DNA of 64,000 nt from Streptomyces griseiscabiei (GCF_020010925.1 NZ_JAGJBZ010000002.1:124001-188000), one strand, 5' to 3'. Shown: positions 1 to 11,447, counted from the stretch's first letter. Notes: a model not told the origin generated them from the letters alone. Translations and numbers: made by a program.

Positions 1-2
1 AC

Positions 3-53
3 GGCGAGATCCTCCGCAAGGAACGAACCCAGTCGTTCACCCGCTTAGTTTGA
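3..53 (+). CDS. Possible 3' end of an upstream gene (txtR candidate), partial
   Basis: One frame is open from the window edge and ends with residues GEILRKERTQSFTRLV followed by TGA. The penultimate codon but one is a TTA leucine codon, rare in Streptomyces and dependent on the bldA tRNA. In known thaxtomin clusters the AraC-type activator gene txtR precedes txtA, and I recall that it contains a TTA codon, so this could be its tail. Sixteen residues are too few to prove coding, and a minus-strand gene or no gene is possible. Confidence 0.3.
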   Translation, partial: GEILRKERTQSFTRLV

Positions 54-672
54 TTGAAATTTCAACTACCAGGTCAATCGGGTCTGGCGCCGGAGGCGGG
101 AGAATCCTGGTCACAACCCGCGGGTGCGATCGATGCTCCTCGCGCGCCGCAGACGGGTCAGGTGTGCTGACATTCCGCTGCGGACGTCTCCATCGTGGGT
201 GCGTGGACCCTCGGATCCACGTTGGGTGACTTGCTCACCCGCTGCGTCGACCGAGGGGAGGTGCGATCTGACAGGCCTGTGGCCAGCCGTCTCCGCCGGC
301 TGGCGTCAGGCAGTCACCCGGGTCACTGCATCGCACCGCATAAACGCTCCTGCGCCGGAGTCCGTGGCGACGCCCGAGCGAGCCTCGCTCGCACGGCATG
401 CCGCCGCCCGGGCCAGGGTGGCCGTAACGGTCGCGCCCCGTTTCTCCATGCCGTGGCCAGCGCCTCCGGAAACAGTGCGGAGAGAGAAACTCCGTCGCCG
501 CGATCGGGTTTCCAGGTCTGTCCGAGGCAAATTTGTCCATCAGGTTTTCCTCACTCATCACGAGGCCACGAACGGCCGTAAGGGGAAGGGGCCGTGCGCG
601 TCTTCGCTTACTGAGTCCGTGCGAGTCCGTCACTGCTCATCAGGAGGTGCTGCGCTGTACAAGAGAGCGCTG

Positions 673-686
673 TGGGAGCGCTCCCG
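673..686 (+). promoter_or_regulatory. CebR-type operator upstream of txtA
   Basis: The sequence TGGGAGCGCTCCCG differs only in the last base from the 14-bp CebR palindrome TGGGAGCGCTCCCA. CebR is the LacI-family cellobiose/cellotriose-responsive repressor. It is established as a repressor of thaxtomin genes in S. scabiei, with a site in the txtR-txtA intergenic region. The box lies about 890 bp before the txtA start and just upstream of a TTGACA hexamer, so it is well placed to block a promoter. CebR itself is not encoded in the window. Confidence 0.85.
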
Positions 687-1325
687 CTTATTGACAGTGC
701 CCTGCGGGTGGCAGTCCAGTCAAGTACCTACTGATTGACCGGAGTTGTGTGTTGGCTCCTGAGGGTGCGCACACAGGAGCATTGTCTTGGCGGGCGGTGC
801 GCAAGCCACCTGCGGGATTGTCGGCGCAGCCGTACGTGCGTTCATCGAACTCGCCCGTTGGGTTTACCTCACCAGCTATCCGCTCAACTGCACTCACTCG
901 CTACGCCGGGGTGGTTGACTGAGGCGACGGCCCGCCGGACGGACGGAGTCGTCGAGCGCGAGCGCTGCCGATGCGGGAAGTCACAGGCAGCTCCCTGCGC
1001 TTTCCTCCGGTCGCGGAAGTCTGGTCTTCCTGTGTCGAATTTGTTTGTCGAAATTTTGCGAGGTGGCGGGGGCTGCAGGACCCCGGGCGCGGATCACCAC
1101 CTCACCGTTGCCCGACCCCGCTGGATCGTCGGCACGTGGCCTCCTCGCAGTAGCTCCCGCTGCAAACGGAAGCCTGGCGTCCAGAGGCAACGACGCGGTC
1201 ACTGACCGACAAGACTGCGCCGCGGAAACAACCCCATGATGCTTATGTTCCAACGTGCGAGAACCATTCACAGGGGGATTCCCGGTGCTACGACACCTGC
1301 TTCATCGGGACGGACAAGACATTCT

Positions 1326-1338
1326 GAGAACGGTTCTC
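1326..1338. promoter_or_regulatory. Palindrome GAGAAC-G-GTTCTC in txtA leader
   Basis: A perfect 6-bp inverted repeat with a one-base centre lies 233 bp upstream of the txtA start codon. It is a plausible operator for an unidentified dimeric regulator, but no partner is evident in the window and a chance palindrome of this size cannot be excluded. Confidence 0.25.
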
Positions 1339-1571
1339 CTGCAACCGCTTCTCGATCCGGCGGCCCGTCGGCCGCACGCGGTGGCTCGGGTTCTCGTAGG
1401 AGAAGCCGGCACCCGTACCCCGTGGCCCCCCGAACCGTCGTCGCTCACCACTCCTGGCGCCACTCGGCCCCACGTAGGCCCGACGTCTTTCCCCTCCCCT
1501 GCTTCCGCTTTCCATGCCATCGGCTTGAGCGCGCCCACGGGCGGCTCGACGACAGAGAGGAACGGATACCT

Positions 1572-4500
1572 GTGTCGCACCTGACCGGTGAAGATCTCCC
1601 GGAGGGAGCGCTCGCCACGACGTGGCCGAGTCTCCTCGAAGCGCGGGTGGCCGACACACCTGACGCCATCGCGCTCGTCGCCGGGGACACGGCGCTCACG
1701 TACGCGCAGTTCAATGCCCGTGCGAACCGGCTCGCCCGGTGGCTGAAGTACCTCGGCGCCGGGCCGGAGCGGTCGGTCGGGCTGGTGCTGGGCAGGTCCG
1801 CGGACTTCTTCCTGTGCGCGACGGCCGTGCTCAAGTGCGGGGCCGCGTACCTGCCGCTGGATCCGAACTACCCCGTGGAGCGACTGTCCTTCATGGCCCG
1901 GGACGCAGCACCCGTGGTGCTGGTGACGACGTCGGACGTCCGGGGCGACCTTCTGGGCCAGCTGCCCACCGGCAGCCTCGTGGTACTGGACGACGAGGCC
2001 ACCGAGGACGTACTGCGCCGTCTGCCGGACCACGACATGGAGGACGGGGAACGTTTGGAGCCACTGCGCCCCGCGAGTCCCGCCTACATCATCTACACCT
2101 CCGGCTCCACGGGGATCCCCAAGGGAGTCGTCGTCACCCACCAAGGCGTCGCGAGCCTGATCGCGACCCAGCGTCGTCGCCTCGCCGTCACCGGCGCCTC
2201 ACGCGTGCTCGCCTTCTCGTCCCCGAGTTTCGACGCCAGTTTCTGGGAGATGTCGATGGCGCTGCTGGCCGGGGCCGCGCTCGTGGTCGGCAGGCCGGGG
2301 CGGCTGCTGCCCGACGCCGAACTGGCCGCGTTGATCGCGGACCACGGAGTCACTCATGTCACTCTCCCGCCCTCGGTCGCGGGTGCGCTGGGCCCCGACA
2401 TGCTGCCTCCGAGCGTGACGCTGGTCGTCGCGGGCGAAGCGTGCCCGGCGGCTCTCGTGCAGCGCTGGCGCCCGCACCGGACGATGGTGAACGCCTACGG
2501 CCCGACGGAGTCCACCGTCTGCGCCACCATGAGCGATCCGCTGGCCGACGACGTGGCGCCGCCGGTCGGCCGGGCGGTGGACGGCACCCGGATCCATGTC
2601 CTCGACGACCGCCTCGCACCGGTTGTGCCGGGAGCGGTCGGCGAGATCTACATCGCGGGGCACAGCCTGGCACGCGGGTACCTCGAGCGGCCGGGTCTGA
2701 CCGCGCAGCGGTTCGTGGCGGACCCCTTCGGCCCGGCCGGCAGCCGTATGTACCGCAGCGGTGACCTCGGCCGCTGGACCCGTTCAGGAGACCTGGAGTT
2801 CGTCGGCAGGGCGGACGACCAGGTCAAGGTACGCGGCTTCCGTATCGAGCCGGGCGAGATCGAATCCGTCATCGCCGGGTGCCGCGGGGTCCGGCAGGCC
2901 GCCGTCGTCCTGCGTGAGGACCGGCCCGGAGAGCCATACCTCGCCGCCTACGTCATACCCGAGAACGCGGCCGCCGACGAGGCGGCCGGCGAGGAACCGG
3001 ACGGTCAACTCGATGCCTGGCGACGGCTCTACGACGATCTGTACGGCCGAGCCGACACCGCCGACTTCGGCGAGGACTTCTCCGGCTGGGTGAGCAGTTA
3101 TGGCGGGCGGCCGATCGAGGGGATGCGCGAATGGCGTGAGCAGACCGTGCGGCAGATCCGCGAACTGGCTCCGCGCCGCGTACTGGAGATCGGCTGCGGT
3201 TCCGGTCTGCTGCTCTCGCAGCTGGCGGGTGACTGCGAAAGCTACTGGGGCACCGACATCTCCGGGGCCCTGATCGAGCGGCTGCGCGGGCAGGTCGCCG
3301 AGCGCCCCGGCCTCGCGGACCGGGTCGTCCTGCATCAGCTCTCCGCCCATGAGCTGGGGAGTCTGCCCAGCGGCGGCTTCGACACCGTCGTGCTCAACTC
3401 CGTGATCCAGTACTTTCCCTCAGGCGATTACCTGTTCGACCTACTGCGCGAGGTGTCCCGGCTCCTGGTACCCGGGGGCGCGGTGTTCCTCGGCGACGTC
3501 CGTAACCTTCGTCTGCTGCGCACCTTCCACGCCGGGGGGCTGCTGGCGGCGGCCACGCACACCGACACTCCGCAGACGGTCTGCGCGGCGATCGACCGGG
3601 CCATGGCGCAGGAGAAGGAACTGCTCGTGGACCCGGAGTTCTTCACGACGGCCGTCGGCGCGCTGCCCGGCATGACGCTGGAGTCGTGCACGCTCAAACG
3701 GGGCGGGTACGACAACGAACTCAGCCGCTATCGCTACGAGGTGGTGCTGCGCAAGCATGCCGGGCCTGCCGATGACACCGGGCCCACGGACGACGCGGGG
3801 CCGGTCGTGCGACTGCGGTGGGACGGCGAGATGGCGAGCCTGGCCGACGTCGCCGATCGGCTGCGTCGTGGGAAACCGGAGCGGTTGTGCGTCACCGGGA
3901 TCCCCAACGGCCGGGTGGCCGGCGAGCATGCCGCGACACTCGCGCTGTTCGACCGGCGCCCCCTGCACGAGGTGCTGTCCCTGGGGCAGGCTCCGGCGGG
4001 CGTGGCACCGGAGGACCTGCGCCGGCTGGGCGCGGAACTGGGCTACCGGGTCGACTGCACCTGGTCGTCCGAGGACGACGCCCTGATCGACGCTTCCTTC
4101 ACACGCGCCGGAGCGCTCGTGCCGCGTCCCGCCCCCCGGACCGACGCGGAGCCGGACGGTTTCTCCCCGGCCCGGTTCACCAACAGGCCGGCGTTCGCCC
4201 GCCCCGACTCCCAGACGATGGCCTCTCTTCCCGGGCAGGTCGCGGCGAAGCTGCCGGCCTTCATGGTCCCGGAGGTCTTCGTCCCGCTCGACAGGCTGCC
4301 GGTCACGGTGAACGGAAAGCTCGACCGCGGCGCCCTGCCCCGGCCGCGGCGCGCCGCCCATGCCTCGGGACGTCCGCCCAGGACCGCCCGCGAGGAGGTA
4401 CTGGCGGCGATCTTCGCCGACGTACTCGCGACAGCCGACGTCACAGCCGACAGCGACTTCTTCGCCGTCGGCGGCAACTCCCTGCTGGCCACCCGACTCG

Positions 4501-5948
4501 CCGCCGAGGTCCGGCGGCGCCTGAACACCGAGATGCCGCTGTCGTGGCTGTTCGAGTCGCCCACCGTCGGCGCGCTCGCCGCCCGCTTCGACGCGGGGGA
4601 CGAGGCCAGGCCGCTGCCCGTGCCGAGCGAGTACGCCTCCGGCAGCACGGCGCCGTTGTCGGCCCAGCAGATGCAGATGTGGCACGAGTACCGCCGAAGC
4701 CTGTGTCGCGACATGTTCAACGTGCCGCTGTCGCAGCGGCTGACCGGTGCCGTCGACGCCGAGGCACTGCGCGCCGCCCTCGCCGATGTCGTCACCCGGC
4801 ACGTTCCGCTGCGCACGCTCGTCCAGGACGACGGCAGCGGTCCGTGTGCGGTGATCACGGAAGCCACCGCGGACGACATCCCATGGACGGAGACCAGGAC
4901 CACGCCCGAGCGGCTGTCCGAGGATCTCGCGCACGCCGCCCGCCGCCACTTCGACCTCGAGACCGAGATCCCGCTGCGGGCCGTACTGTTCACGCTCGGC
5001 CCGGACGAGTCCGTACTGCTGCTGGTCATGCATCACATCGCCGCCGACGGCTGGTCCTTCGGCCCCCTGCTGGAGGACCTGGTCCGCGCCTACCGCGCCC
5101 GGACCGAGGGGCGCGCACCACAGTGGGAGCCGCTGTCCTTCGGCTACCTCGACTACGTCGCCTGGCAGCGCCGGCTGCTCGGCGCCACGGACGACCCGAG
5201 CGACGTCGCGCTGCGCCAGGCGGAGTACTGGAGGAAGACGCTGCACGGTGCCGACGACAGGCCGGTCCTGGAGACCGACAGCCCGGCGCCGGCCCAGCAG
5301 GACTTTGCCGGCAGGTCCCTCGATCTTCCGCTCGAAGTCGGCGGCCACCGGGTGCTGACAGCCGCGGCCCGTGAGCACGGTGTCACCGTCTTCATGATCC
5401 TGCACGCCGCGCTCGTCGCACTGCTCGCCCGCAGGGGAGCAGGAGGGGACGTCACCGTCGTGACCGCGGTGGCCGGCCGGACCGACACCCAGTTCGAACC
5501 GCTGGTGGGCCTCTTCGCCAACACCTTGGCGCTGCGCACCGACACGTCGGGCAACCCCACCTTCCGCGAACTGCTGGACCGGGTCCGCGTGACCGATCTC
5601 GGTGCCTATGCCCACCAGGACCTGCTCTTCGAGCGCCTGGCCGACGTGCCACCGCCCCAGGTGTCACTCGTCCTGCGCACGGTCGCAGCTCCGCCGGCCG
5701 ACCTGCCGGGCCTCACCATCAGTCCCGGCCCACGGCCGGCGAGCGAATCCGCCCGCTATCCGGTGCTGTGGACCGTGGAGCATCTGGCCTCCGCCGCGGA
5801 CGGCGGGACGCTGCGCAGCCACATCCAGTACCAGAGCGGGCTGCTGCGCGACGACACGGTCGTCCGGCTCGCCCAGCAGTACGAAGTCGTGCTGTCCCTG
5901 TTGTTGAAGGATCCCGATCTCCGCGTCCAGGACCTCCCACTGCAGTGA
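1572..5948 (+). CDS. txtA: Thaxtomin NRPS TxtA (A-MT-T-C), phenylalanine module
   Basis: Cytosolic peptide synthetase of 1458 residues that activates, N-methylates and condenses one residue of the thaxtomin diketopiperazine. Start GTG 1572 follows GAGAGG with 11-base spacing. The adenylation domain has its A3 core ([11 protein letters not shown]) near residue 174 and A8 near 412-430. An integrated methyltransferase follows at about 477-727 (SAM motif LEIGCGSG near 537), then the A10 lysine motif NGKLDRG near 912, the carrier serine in GGNSLL near 970 and a condensation domain at 1027-1453 with intact HHIAADG (1154-1160). There is no N-terminal C domain and no thioesterase. My by-eye specificity code, D-A-W-S-V-A-A-V-C-K, is close to the GrsA phenylalanine code, which fits TxtA. 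The stop overlaps the txtB start by four bases. Confidence 0.92.
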   Translation: MSHLTGEDLPEGALATTWPSLLEARVADTPDAIALVAGDTALTYAQFNARANRLARWLKYLGAGPERSVGLVLGRSADFFLCATAVLKCGAAYLPLDPNYPVERLSFMARDAAPVVLVTTSDVRGDLLGQLPTGSLVVLDDEATEDVLRRLPDHDMEDGERLEPLRPASPAYIIYTSGSTGIPKGVVVTHQGVASLIATQRRRLAVTGASRVLAFSSPSFDASFWEMSMALLAGAALVVGRPGRLLPDAELAALIADHGVTHVTLPPSVAGALGPDMLPPSVTLVVAGEACPAALVQRWRPHRTMVNAYGPTESTVCATMSDPLADDVAPPVGRAVDGTRIHVLDDRLAPVVPGAVGEIYIAGHSLARGYLERPGLTAQRFVADPFGPAGSRMYRSGDLGRWTRSGDLEFVGRADDQVKVRGFRIEPGEIESVIAGCRGVRQAAVVLREDRPGEPYLAAYVIPENAAADEAAGEEPDGQLDAWRRLYDDLYGRADTADFGEDFSGWVSSYGGRPIEGMREWREQTVRQIRELAPRRVLEIGCGSGLLLSQLAGDCESYWGTDISGALIERLRGQVAERPGLADRVVLHQLSAHELGSLPSGGFDTVVLNSVIQYFPSGDYLFDLLREVSRLLVPGGAVFLGDVRNLRLLRTFHAGGLLAAATHTDTPQTVCAAIDRAMAQEKELLVDPEFFTTAVGALPGMTLESCTLKRGGYDNELSRYRYEVVLRKHAGPADDTGPTDDAGPVVRLRWDGEMASLADVADRLRRGKPERLCVTGIPNGRVAGEHAATLALFDRRPLHEVLSLGQAPAGVAPEDLRRLGAELGYRVDCTWSSEDDALIDASFTRAGALVPRPAPRTDAEPDGFSPARFTNRPAFARPDSQTMASLPGQVAAKLPAFMVPEVFVPLDRLPVTVNGKLDRGALPRPRRAAHASGRPPRTAREEVLAAIFADVLATADVTADSDFFAVGGNSLLATRLAAEVRRRLNTEMPLSWLFESPTVGALAARFDAGDEARPLPVPSEYASGSTAPLSAQQMQMWHEYRRSLCRDMFNVPLSQRLTGAVDAEALRAALADVVTRHVPLRTLVQDDGSGPCAVITEATADDIPWTETRTTPERLSEDLAHAARRHFDLETEIPLRAVLFTLGPDESVLLLVMHHIAADGWSFGPLLEDLVRAYRARTEGRAPQWEPLSFGYLDYVAWQRRLLGATDDPSDVALRQAEYWRKTLHGADDRPVLETDSPAPAQQDFAGRSLDLPLEVGGHRVLTAAAREHGVTVFMILHAALVALLARRGAGGDVTVVTAVAGRTDTQFEPLVGLFANTLALRTDTSGNPTFRELLDRVRVTDLGAYAHQDLLFERLADVPPPQVSLVLRTVAAPPADLPGLTISPGPRPASESARYPVLWTVEHLASAADGGTLRSHIQYQSGLLRDDTVVRLAQQYEVVLSLLLKDPDLRVQDLPLQ

Positions 5949-8900
5949 CTCCCAGGGCCAGCCCGTCCGATCCCATCATCTGTGAGGTCCACTCGATGTC
6001 CATGCTGCCGCCGGGGCGAAGCCGCACCACGGCCTCGCCCGCCGGGGCCCAGGCCGGCCCCGAGTTCACCCCCGGCCTATGGGGACGGCTCTTCGAAGCC
6101 CGTGTCGACGCCGCCCCCGAATCCACCGCGATCAACTCCGCGAGCGAGCGGCTGAGTTACGCCGAACTGAACCGGCGGGCCAACCGCCTCGCCAGGTTGC
6201 TCATCGCACGTGGCGCCGGCCCGGAGAGCCTGGTCGGTCTCGCCCTGCCGCGCTCGACCGACTTCGTGGTGGCCGTGGCGGCCGTACTGAAATCGGGCGC
6301 CGGCTACTTCCCGATGGATCCGGACTATCCTCCGCAGCGGCTGGCGTTCATGCTCGCCGACGCCGCTCCCATGCTGGTGCTGACCAGGAGTGACATCGAG
6401 CCCGAGCTGCCGGCCGAGGCGGCCTCCCGCACGGTGGTGCTGGACGACCCGGCCGTCGTACGGACCCTGGCCGACTGCTCCGCGGCGGATGTGGCGGACG
6501 ACGAACGCGGCGCCCCGCTCCGGACCCGGCATCCGGCCTATGTCATCTACACCTCGGGTTCCACCGGTACTCCCAAAGGAGTGGTCCTCACCCACCACGG
6601 CATCGCCAGCCTGGTGGGCAGCCATGCGCGGGACCTGGGGATCGGGCCGTCCAGCCGGTTGCTGCTCTTTTCCTCGCCGAGTTTCGACGGCGCCTTCTGG
6701 GACGTGTCGATGGCCTTGCTCACTGGCGCCACGCTGGTGGTCGCACCGCGTGAACGGCTCCTGCCCGGACCGGAGTTCAGTGCGCTCGCCGCCGAGGAGG
6801 GCATCACCCACTTCACCCTGCCGGCCTCCACGCTCGCCGCCCTGCCGGACGGCGCTCTGCCCGCCGGGGCCACCGTCGTCAATGTGGGCGAGGCCTGCAA
6901 CAGCGAGCTGGTGCGCCGCTGGTCGCCGGGCCGGCTGCTGGTGAACGCGTACGGACCGACCGAATCGACCGTCTCCGCGACCATGAGCGGACCGTTGGCC
7001 GGGGCAGGCATCCCGCCCATCGGCCGTCCGCTCTCGGACACCCGCATCCACGTCCTCGACGAGCGGCTCCGGCCGGTACCGCCGGGAGCGGTCGGAGAGA
7101 TCCACATCGCCGGAGCGGGGCTGGCCCGCGGGTACCTGGGGCGGCCCGCGCTGACCGCCGAGCGGTTCGTGGCCGACCCCTTCGGGACGCCGGGCGAGCG
7201 GATGTACCGGACCGGCGACCGGGTGAGGGTGCGTGACGACGGGCAACTGGAGTTCGTGGGCCGGGTCGACGACCAGGCGAAGATACGGGGTTTCCGAGTG
7301 GAGCCCGGCGAGGTCGAAGCCGTGCTGCGCGACCATCCCGAGGTCGCGCAGGCCGCGGTGGTGGTCCGGGAGGACACTCCGGGAGACCAGAGGCTCGTCG
7401 CCTATGTCGTGCCGGACCACCCGGCCGTGCGGCAGGCCGACGACACCACCTCGGAGCACGTCGAGGAATGGCAACGGCTCTACGACGAGGTCTACAGCGC
7501 AGTGGGAGCGCTCCCCCTGGGGGAGGACTTCAGCGGCTGGAACAGCACCTACGACGGCGAGCCCATTCCCGTGCCTCAGATGCAAGCCTGGCGGGACGCC
7601 ACGGTCGACAGCATCCGTGCCCTGCGACCGCGCCGGGTACTGGAGATCGGCGTGGGCACCGGGCTGCTGCTGTCCCGCCTCGCCGGTGACTGCGAGGCGT
7701 ACTGGGCCACCGACTTCTCCGCCGAGGTGATCGAGACACTCGGCAAGAAGGTGGACGTCGACCCGGTGCTGCGGGAGAAGGTCCACCTGCTGCACGGTCC
7801 CGCACACGACCTCCCCGGCCTCCCCGAGGGGTACTTCGACACCGTTGTCCTCAACTCGGTGATCCAGTACTTTCCGTCGGCCGACTACCTGGTGAGCGTC
7901 CTGCGCGAGGCGGCACGCCTGCTGGCGCCGGGCGGCCGGGTGTTCGTCGGCGACATCCGGCACCTGCGTCTGCTGCGCCCGCTGCGCAGCGCCGTCCGGC
8001 TGCGCTCCGCCACCCGGCGGGAAGCCTCTGCCTCCGCCGTCCGCGCGGCGGTCGAGCAGGACCTGGTGGATGAGAAGGAGTTGCTCCTCGACCCCGCGTT
8101 CTTCGCCGCGGTACCCCGGTGGATCCCGCAGCTCCGCGGGGTACGCACAGCGGTGCAGCGCGGCACGCACCACAACGAACTGACCCGCTACCGGTACGAC
8201 GCGGTGCTCATCAAGGAGCCGGTGGAAACCGGTACCGCTGCGCCGGACGCGCAGACACTGACCTGGGGCACGGATGTCAGCGGACTGCAGGAGTTGTCCG
8301 GCCTGCTGGCCCGCACCCGCACGTCGCTGCTGCTGCGCGGCGTGCCGAACAGCCGGATCCTCGGTGAGGCATCGGCCGCGACGGCGCTGACCACGGCCCG
8401 GTCGCTCGACGAGCCGTTGCGGTTGCTGCAAGAACCGGCGGCAGGGATCGACCCCGAGGAACTGCACGCCCTGGGCGGGGGCGCCGGCTGCGAGGTCCAC
8501 CTCACGTGGTCGGCGCAGGACCCCACGCGACTGGACGCCTGTTTCACACCCGTGGGCGGTGAACCGGGCGCCGTCCCGCTGGCGGAGTCCGCCGACAGCG
8601 GCAGGACGTCGCCCGGTGACCACGCCAACCAGCCGACCACGCACCGGACCGGCAACGCCCTGATGGGCAAGCTCCCCGGCTATCTGGCCGCCAGGCTCCC
8701 CGCGTACCTGCGGCCCAGCGCCGTGGTACGCATCGCGTCGCTCCCCCTCACCGTCAACGGCAAGCTCGACCGCACGGCGCTGCCCCGTCCCGCCCTGTTC
8801 CCGCGGGCTGACGGGCAGGCGCCCCGCACTCCGCGCGAGGAGATCCTCGCCAATCTCTTCGCCGATGTGCTCGGCCTGCCCGGGGTGCCGAGGGACGCCG

Positions 8901-10462
8901 ACTTCTTCGCCCTGGGCGGCAACTCGCTACTGGCCACGCGCCTCGTCGGCCGTATCGCGAAACACCTCGAAGTCGATGTTCCGATCGCCTGGATCTTCGA
9001 GACACCGACCGTCGAGGGCCTGGCCGGGCGTACCGCTCCGGCGAGCAGGCTCCGCCCGCTGTTGCTCTGCCGCGACGAGAACCACGCGGCGGTGCCGCTC
9101 TCGCACAGCCAGTACGGCATGTGGTTCATCAACCAACTCGGCGGACCCGCGAGCCGGATCTACAACGTGCCGTACTGCCTGCGGATCACGGGCCGGGTGG
9201 ACACCGGGGCGCTGCGGACCGCACTCGATGACGTCGTGGCTCGTCACGAACCCCTGCGTACCGTCTTCCCCGATGACGGTGACGGCCCCCGCCAACGGGT
9301 CCTCGCCCCCGAGGACGCCGCGGTGGTCCTTCATGAGACCGACGCCGCCGAAGACCGTCTGGCCGGCCACCTGGCGCGGGCCGCGGCGGAACCCTTCGAG
9401 CTCAGGACGGACCTTCCCCTGCGCGCACGCCTGTTCCGGCACGGACAGGACCGGTACACGCTCCTGCTCCTGATGCACCACATCACCGTGGACGCCTGGT
9501 CGCTGGCCCCCCTGACGGCGGACCTGGCGCACGCCTACCGGGCGCGGCTGGGGCAGCGGGCCCCGCAGTGGCAGCCGCTGCCGGTTCACTATCGCGACTA
9601 CGCCGTATGGCACAACGAGCAAGCAGCCGAGGCGCAGGACCGCGGCAGCGGCTTCGGGCGCCAGCTCGCCTTCTGGGAGCGGACGCTGCGCGGTCTTCCG
9701 GTCGAGACGCGGCTGCCGGCCGACCGGAGCCGTCCGGCCAGACCTACCTATCGTGGCGGCACCGTCCACACCCACGTCGAAGCCTCCCTCCATCAGGAAC
9801 TGCTCAACTGCGCGCGGGAGACGGGCGCGACGCTCTTCATGGTGCTGCACGCCGCGCTCGCGGCACTGCTGACCCGGCTGGGCGGCGGCACCGACATCGT
9901 CGTCGGCACCGCTGCCGCGGCGCGCACGGACCCCGCGCTGGACGACCTCGTCGGGCTGTTCGCCAACAGTGTCGTCCTTCGCGTCGACACCTCGGGCGAC
10001 CCGACGTTCCGCACCCTGCTCGCTCGGACCCGGGCCGTGGACCTCGACGCCTTCACCCACCAGGAGGTCCCGTTCGACCAGGTGGTGGATCGCGTCAACC
10101 CGGCACGCCACCCGGCACGTCACCCGCTCTACCAGACGGCCCTCGTCCTGCACGCACCGCCCGGCGACGGCCATCGGGCCGACTCCGTCACCCTCACCCC
10201 CGAACCGCCCCCGAACACCGGAACGGCCCGCTTCGATCTGATGTTCAACTGGGACGAGAGCCGGGACAGCGCCGGCCTCGCCCAGGGCCTCACCGGCCGT
10301 ACCGAGTACAGCTCGGACCTCTTCTCCCAGGAGACAGTCGAACTGCTCCTGGAGCGGTATCTCCTGCTGCTGTCCGCCGCGGTCCGCGACCCGGACGCAC
10401 GCCTTCACACCCTGGACATCCTCACCGAGCCGGAACGGCGGGCCTTCTCACCACGGCCGTAG
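5945..10462 (+). CDS. txtB: Thaxtomin NRPS TxtB (A-MT-T-C), 4-nitrotryptophan module
   Basis: Second synthetase of the diketopiperazine line, 1505 residues from GTG 5945, whose GTGA overlap with the txtA stop suggests translational coupling. ATG 5996, eight bases after GTGAGG, is an alternative start giving 1488 residues. Numbered from 5996, it has adenylation (A3 near 182, A8 near 422), embedded methyltransferase at about 492-738 (LEIGVGTG), A10 NGKLDRT near 918, carrier GGNSLLAT near 975 and condensation at 1030-1468. The condensation motif reads HHITVDA, with alanine in place of the usual final glycine (codon 9494-9496). My by-eye specificity code, D-G-W-S-V-V-A-V-S-K, matches none I know, consistent with an unusual substrate; the family substrate is 4-nitrotryptophan. 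A CebR box lies inside the gene. Confidence 0.92.
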   Translation: MTPRASPSDPIICEVHSMSMLPPGRSRTTASPAGAQAGPEFTPGLWGRLFEARVDAAPESTAINSASERLSYAELNRRANRLARLLIARGAGPESLVGLALPRSTDFVVAVAAVLKSGAGYFPMDPDYPPQRLAFMLADAAPMLVLTRSDIEPELPAEAASRTVVLDDPAVVRTLADCSAADVADDERGAPLRTRHPAYVIYTSGSTGTPKGVVLTHHGIASLVGSHARDLGIGPSSRLLLFSSPSFDGAFWDVSMALLTGATLVVAPRERLLPGPEFSALAAEEGITHFTLPASTLAALPDGALPAGATVVNVGEACNSELVRRWSPGRLLVNAYGPTESTVSATMSGPLAGAGIPPIGRPLSDTRIHVLDERLRPVPPGAVGEIHIAGAGLARGYLGRPALTAERFVADPFGTPGERMYRTGDRVRVRDDGQLEFVGRVDDQAKIRGFRVEPGEVEAVLRDHPEVAQAAVVVREDTPGDQRLVAYVVPDHPAVRQADDTTSEHVEEWQRLYDEVYSAVGALPLGEDFSGWNSTYDGEPIPVPQMQAWRDATVDSIRALRPRRVLEIGVGTGLLLSRLAGDCEAYWATDFSAEVIETLGKKVDVDPVLREKVHLLHGPAHDLPGLPEGYFDTVVLNSVIQYFPSADYLVSVLREAARLLAPGGRVFVGDIRHLRLLRPLRSAVRLRSATRREASASAVRAAVEQDLVDEKELLLDPAFFAAVPRWIPQLRGVRTAVQRGTHHNELTRYRYDAVLIKEPVETGTAAPDAQTLTWGTDVSGLQELSGLLARTRTSLLLRGVPNSRILGEASAATALTTARSLDEPLRLLQEPAAGIDPEELHALGGGAGCEVHLTWSAQDPTRLDACFTPVGGEPGAVPLAESADSGRTSPGDHANQPTTHRTGNALMGKLPGYLAARLPAYLRPSAVVRIASLPLTVNGKLDRTALPRPALFPRADGQAPRTPREEILANLFADVLGLPGVPRDADFFALGGNSLLATRLVGRIAKHLEVDVPIAWIFETPTVEGLAGRTAPASRLRPLLLCRDENHAAVPLSHSQYGMWFINQLGGPASRIYNVPYCLRITGRVDTGALRTALDDVVARHEPLRTVFPDDGDGPRQRVLAPEDAAVVLHETDAAEDRLAGHLARAAAEPFELRTDLPLRARLFRHGQDRYTLLLLMHHITVDAWSLAPLTADLAHAYRARLGQRAPQWQPLPVHYRDYAVWHNEQAAEAQDRGSGFGRQLAFWERTLRGLPVETRLPADRSRPARPTYRGGTVHTHVEASLHQELLNCARETGATLFMVLHAALAALLTRLGGGTDIVVGTAAAARTDPALDDLVGLFANSVVLRVDTSGDPTFRTLLARTRAVDLDAFTHQEVPFDQVVDRVNPARHPARHPLYQTALVLHAPPGDGHRADSVTLTPEPPPNTGTARFDLMFNWDESRDSAGLAQGLTGRTEYSSDLFSQETVELLLERYLLLLSAAVRDPDARLHTLDILTEPERRAFSPRP
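7503..7516 (+). promoter_or_regulatory. CebR-type operator inside txtB coding sequence
   Basis: TGGGAGCGCTCCCC matches 13 of 14 positions of the CebR palindrome and lies in the linker between the adenylation and methyltransferase regions of txtB. An intragenic CebR site in txtB is established for S. scabiei. It probably acts as a roadblock or as a second operator for looping with the leader site about 6.8 kb upstream. Confidence 0.85.
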
Positions 10463-10551
10463 CCGTCCGACCCCGAATCATCGCGAAAGCCACCGAAAGC
10501 ACCGTCAATTCCCGGTGCCGGGCCCTCTTTGCCGACTAGGAGAAATTCACC

Positions 10552-10749
10552 GTGCCCTCACCCTTCGACGACCATGACGGGCAGTTCCATGTGCTCCGCA
10601 ACGAGGAAGGCCAGTTCTCACTCTGGCCGAATTTCGCCGACATCCCCTCCGGGTGGCGTTCCGTGAGCGGGCCGAGCCCCCGCGGAAGCGCCCTTGAGTA
10701 CATCGAGAAGGAATGGACGGACATGCGCCCGGCGTCCGTCCGTGAATGA
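10552..10749 (+). CDS. txtH: MbtH-like protein TxtH
   Basis: A 65-residue MbtH-family chaperone that binds adenylation domains and promotes their folding and activity. Start GTG 10552 follows AGGAG with good spacing. Family features are the N-terminal FDD, the core LRNEEGQFSLWPNFADIPSG with its conserved W and PxG, and the later W in EKEWTDMRP. It lies 89 bases after txtB, in the same operon order as known thaxtomin clusters. The length is typical of the family (60-75 residues). Confidence 0.92.
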   Translation: MPSPFDDHDGQFHVLRNEEGQFSLWPNFADIPSGWRSVSGPSPRGSALEYIEKEWTDMRPASVRE

Positions 10750-11135
10750 CCCGGCCAATAACATCGAGCGGGGCCACGGGTCGCCGAGAACCGGGCCGTT
10801 TACGGCTGGCTCGGCTGGGCGACCGCCGATTCCGAGGACGTGGTGTCCCTGCCGATGGTCTCGTACGGCACCGACGCCGCACCGGCTCCGGTGGTGGTCC
10901 CGAAGGCCGGCCGGGGCCGGGCGAAGCGCTTGGGCGGTGCTGGACCGGCTGGGTGGGGCACGTCGGTGCCCCACCCAGCCGAACGCCGGACGACGGAGAC
11001 GGACTGTCTCGGCGCGATGCTGGAGACCTTCCGGAAACCCGGCGAGTCCGGCGTAGGTGCCGACGAGGGTTCGTGCCTGCCATCGGGTGGGCACCCGGGA
11101 AGGAGCGCGCCTGCCACGTGTCGGCTCCGCCGCCA

Positions 11136-11447
11136 TCAAGGGTGACCTCCATTCCGCACCCGTCGCCGGTTCTGTCGTAGACGCCGTCCTCGGCGTGTTC
11201 ACGGACGGCGGGCGCAGCGGTCACGAGCGTGTGATGGCCGCGTCGACCCGGCCGCGACGGCGTCCTGGCACCTGGACGCGCAGTACTTGTTGGGCAGCCG
11301 ACCGCGTCGCACGGCACCTACGGCGGATTCACCGAGCCGGACCTGCAGGACTGACGTGAGTACTACCGCGACAACGCCGCCCGGCTCTCCCGGGTCAAGG
11401 CGGCCTGTGACCCGGACCGCTTCTTCAGTTTCGACCAGGCGGTATGA
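11136..11447 (+). pseudogene. Decayed 3' fragment of a BBE-type FAD-linked oxidoreductase
   Basis: Between txtH and txtC several frames carry pieces resembling the C-terminal berberine-bridge-enzyme domain. One frame gives KGDLHSAPVAGSVVDAVLG at the start. Another gives YGGFTEPDLQD, then an in-frame TGA (11352-11354) where family members commonly have tryptophan, then REYYRDNAARLSRVKAACDP and a final FFSFDQAV before TGA at 11445. The typical family ending is YYxxNxxRLxxVKxxYDPxxFF. The 5' part and the FAD-binding domain are absent. The stretch from 10750 to 11135 shows no further recognisable coding. Frameshifts plus the nonsense codon mark it as a relic. Confidence 0.6.

Larger units (their letters stand above)
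54..1571. other. Long non-coding leader upstream of txtA
   Basis: About 1.5 kb without a convincing gene. Short open frames occur on both strands but lack ribosome-binding sites and recognisable protein motifs. The stretch holds a CebR-type operator (673-686) with TTGACA four bases downstream (691-696), a good -35 candidate but with no clear -10. It also holds a small hairpin at 375-391 (CGAGCGA, loop GCC, TCGCTCG), a near-palindrome around 309-328 and a palindrome at 1326-1338. It most likely contains the promoter and operators of the txt operon and a long 5' untranslated region. Confidence 0.6.

Noticed and set aside
124..738. Open frames of 130-200 codons in the txtA leader on both strands
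   Set aside because: They overlap one another in several frames, have unbiased codon use, no Shine-Dalgarno sequences and no recognisable motifs; such frames are common in GC-rich DNA.
1236..1571. N-terminal extension of TxtA to the ATG at 1236
   Set aside because: The extension is Arg/Pro/Ser-rich without domain similarity and lacks a ribosome-binding site. GTG 1572 has GAGAGG at good spacing and gives the usual family N-terminus.
3441..5615. A 724-residue minus-strand frame opposite txtA, and similar frames opposite txtB, typA and bldKB
   Set aside because: They mirror the third-position GC bias of the real genes on the other strand and encode low-complexity Arg/Gly/Val-rich sequences.
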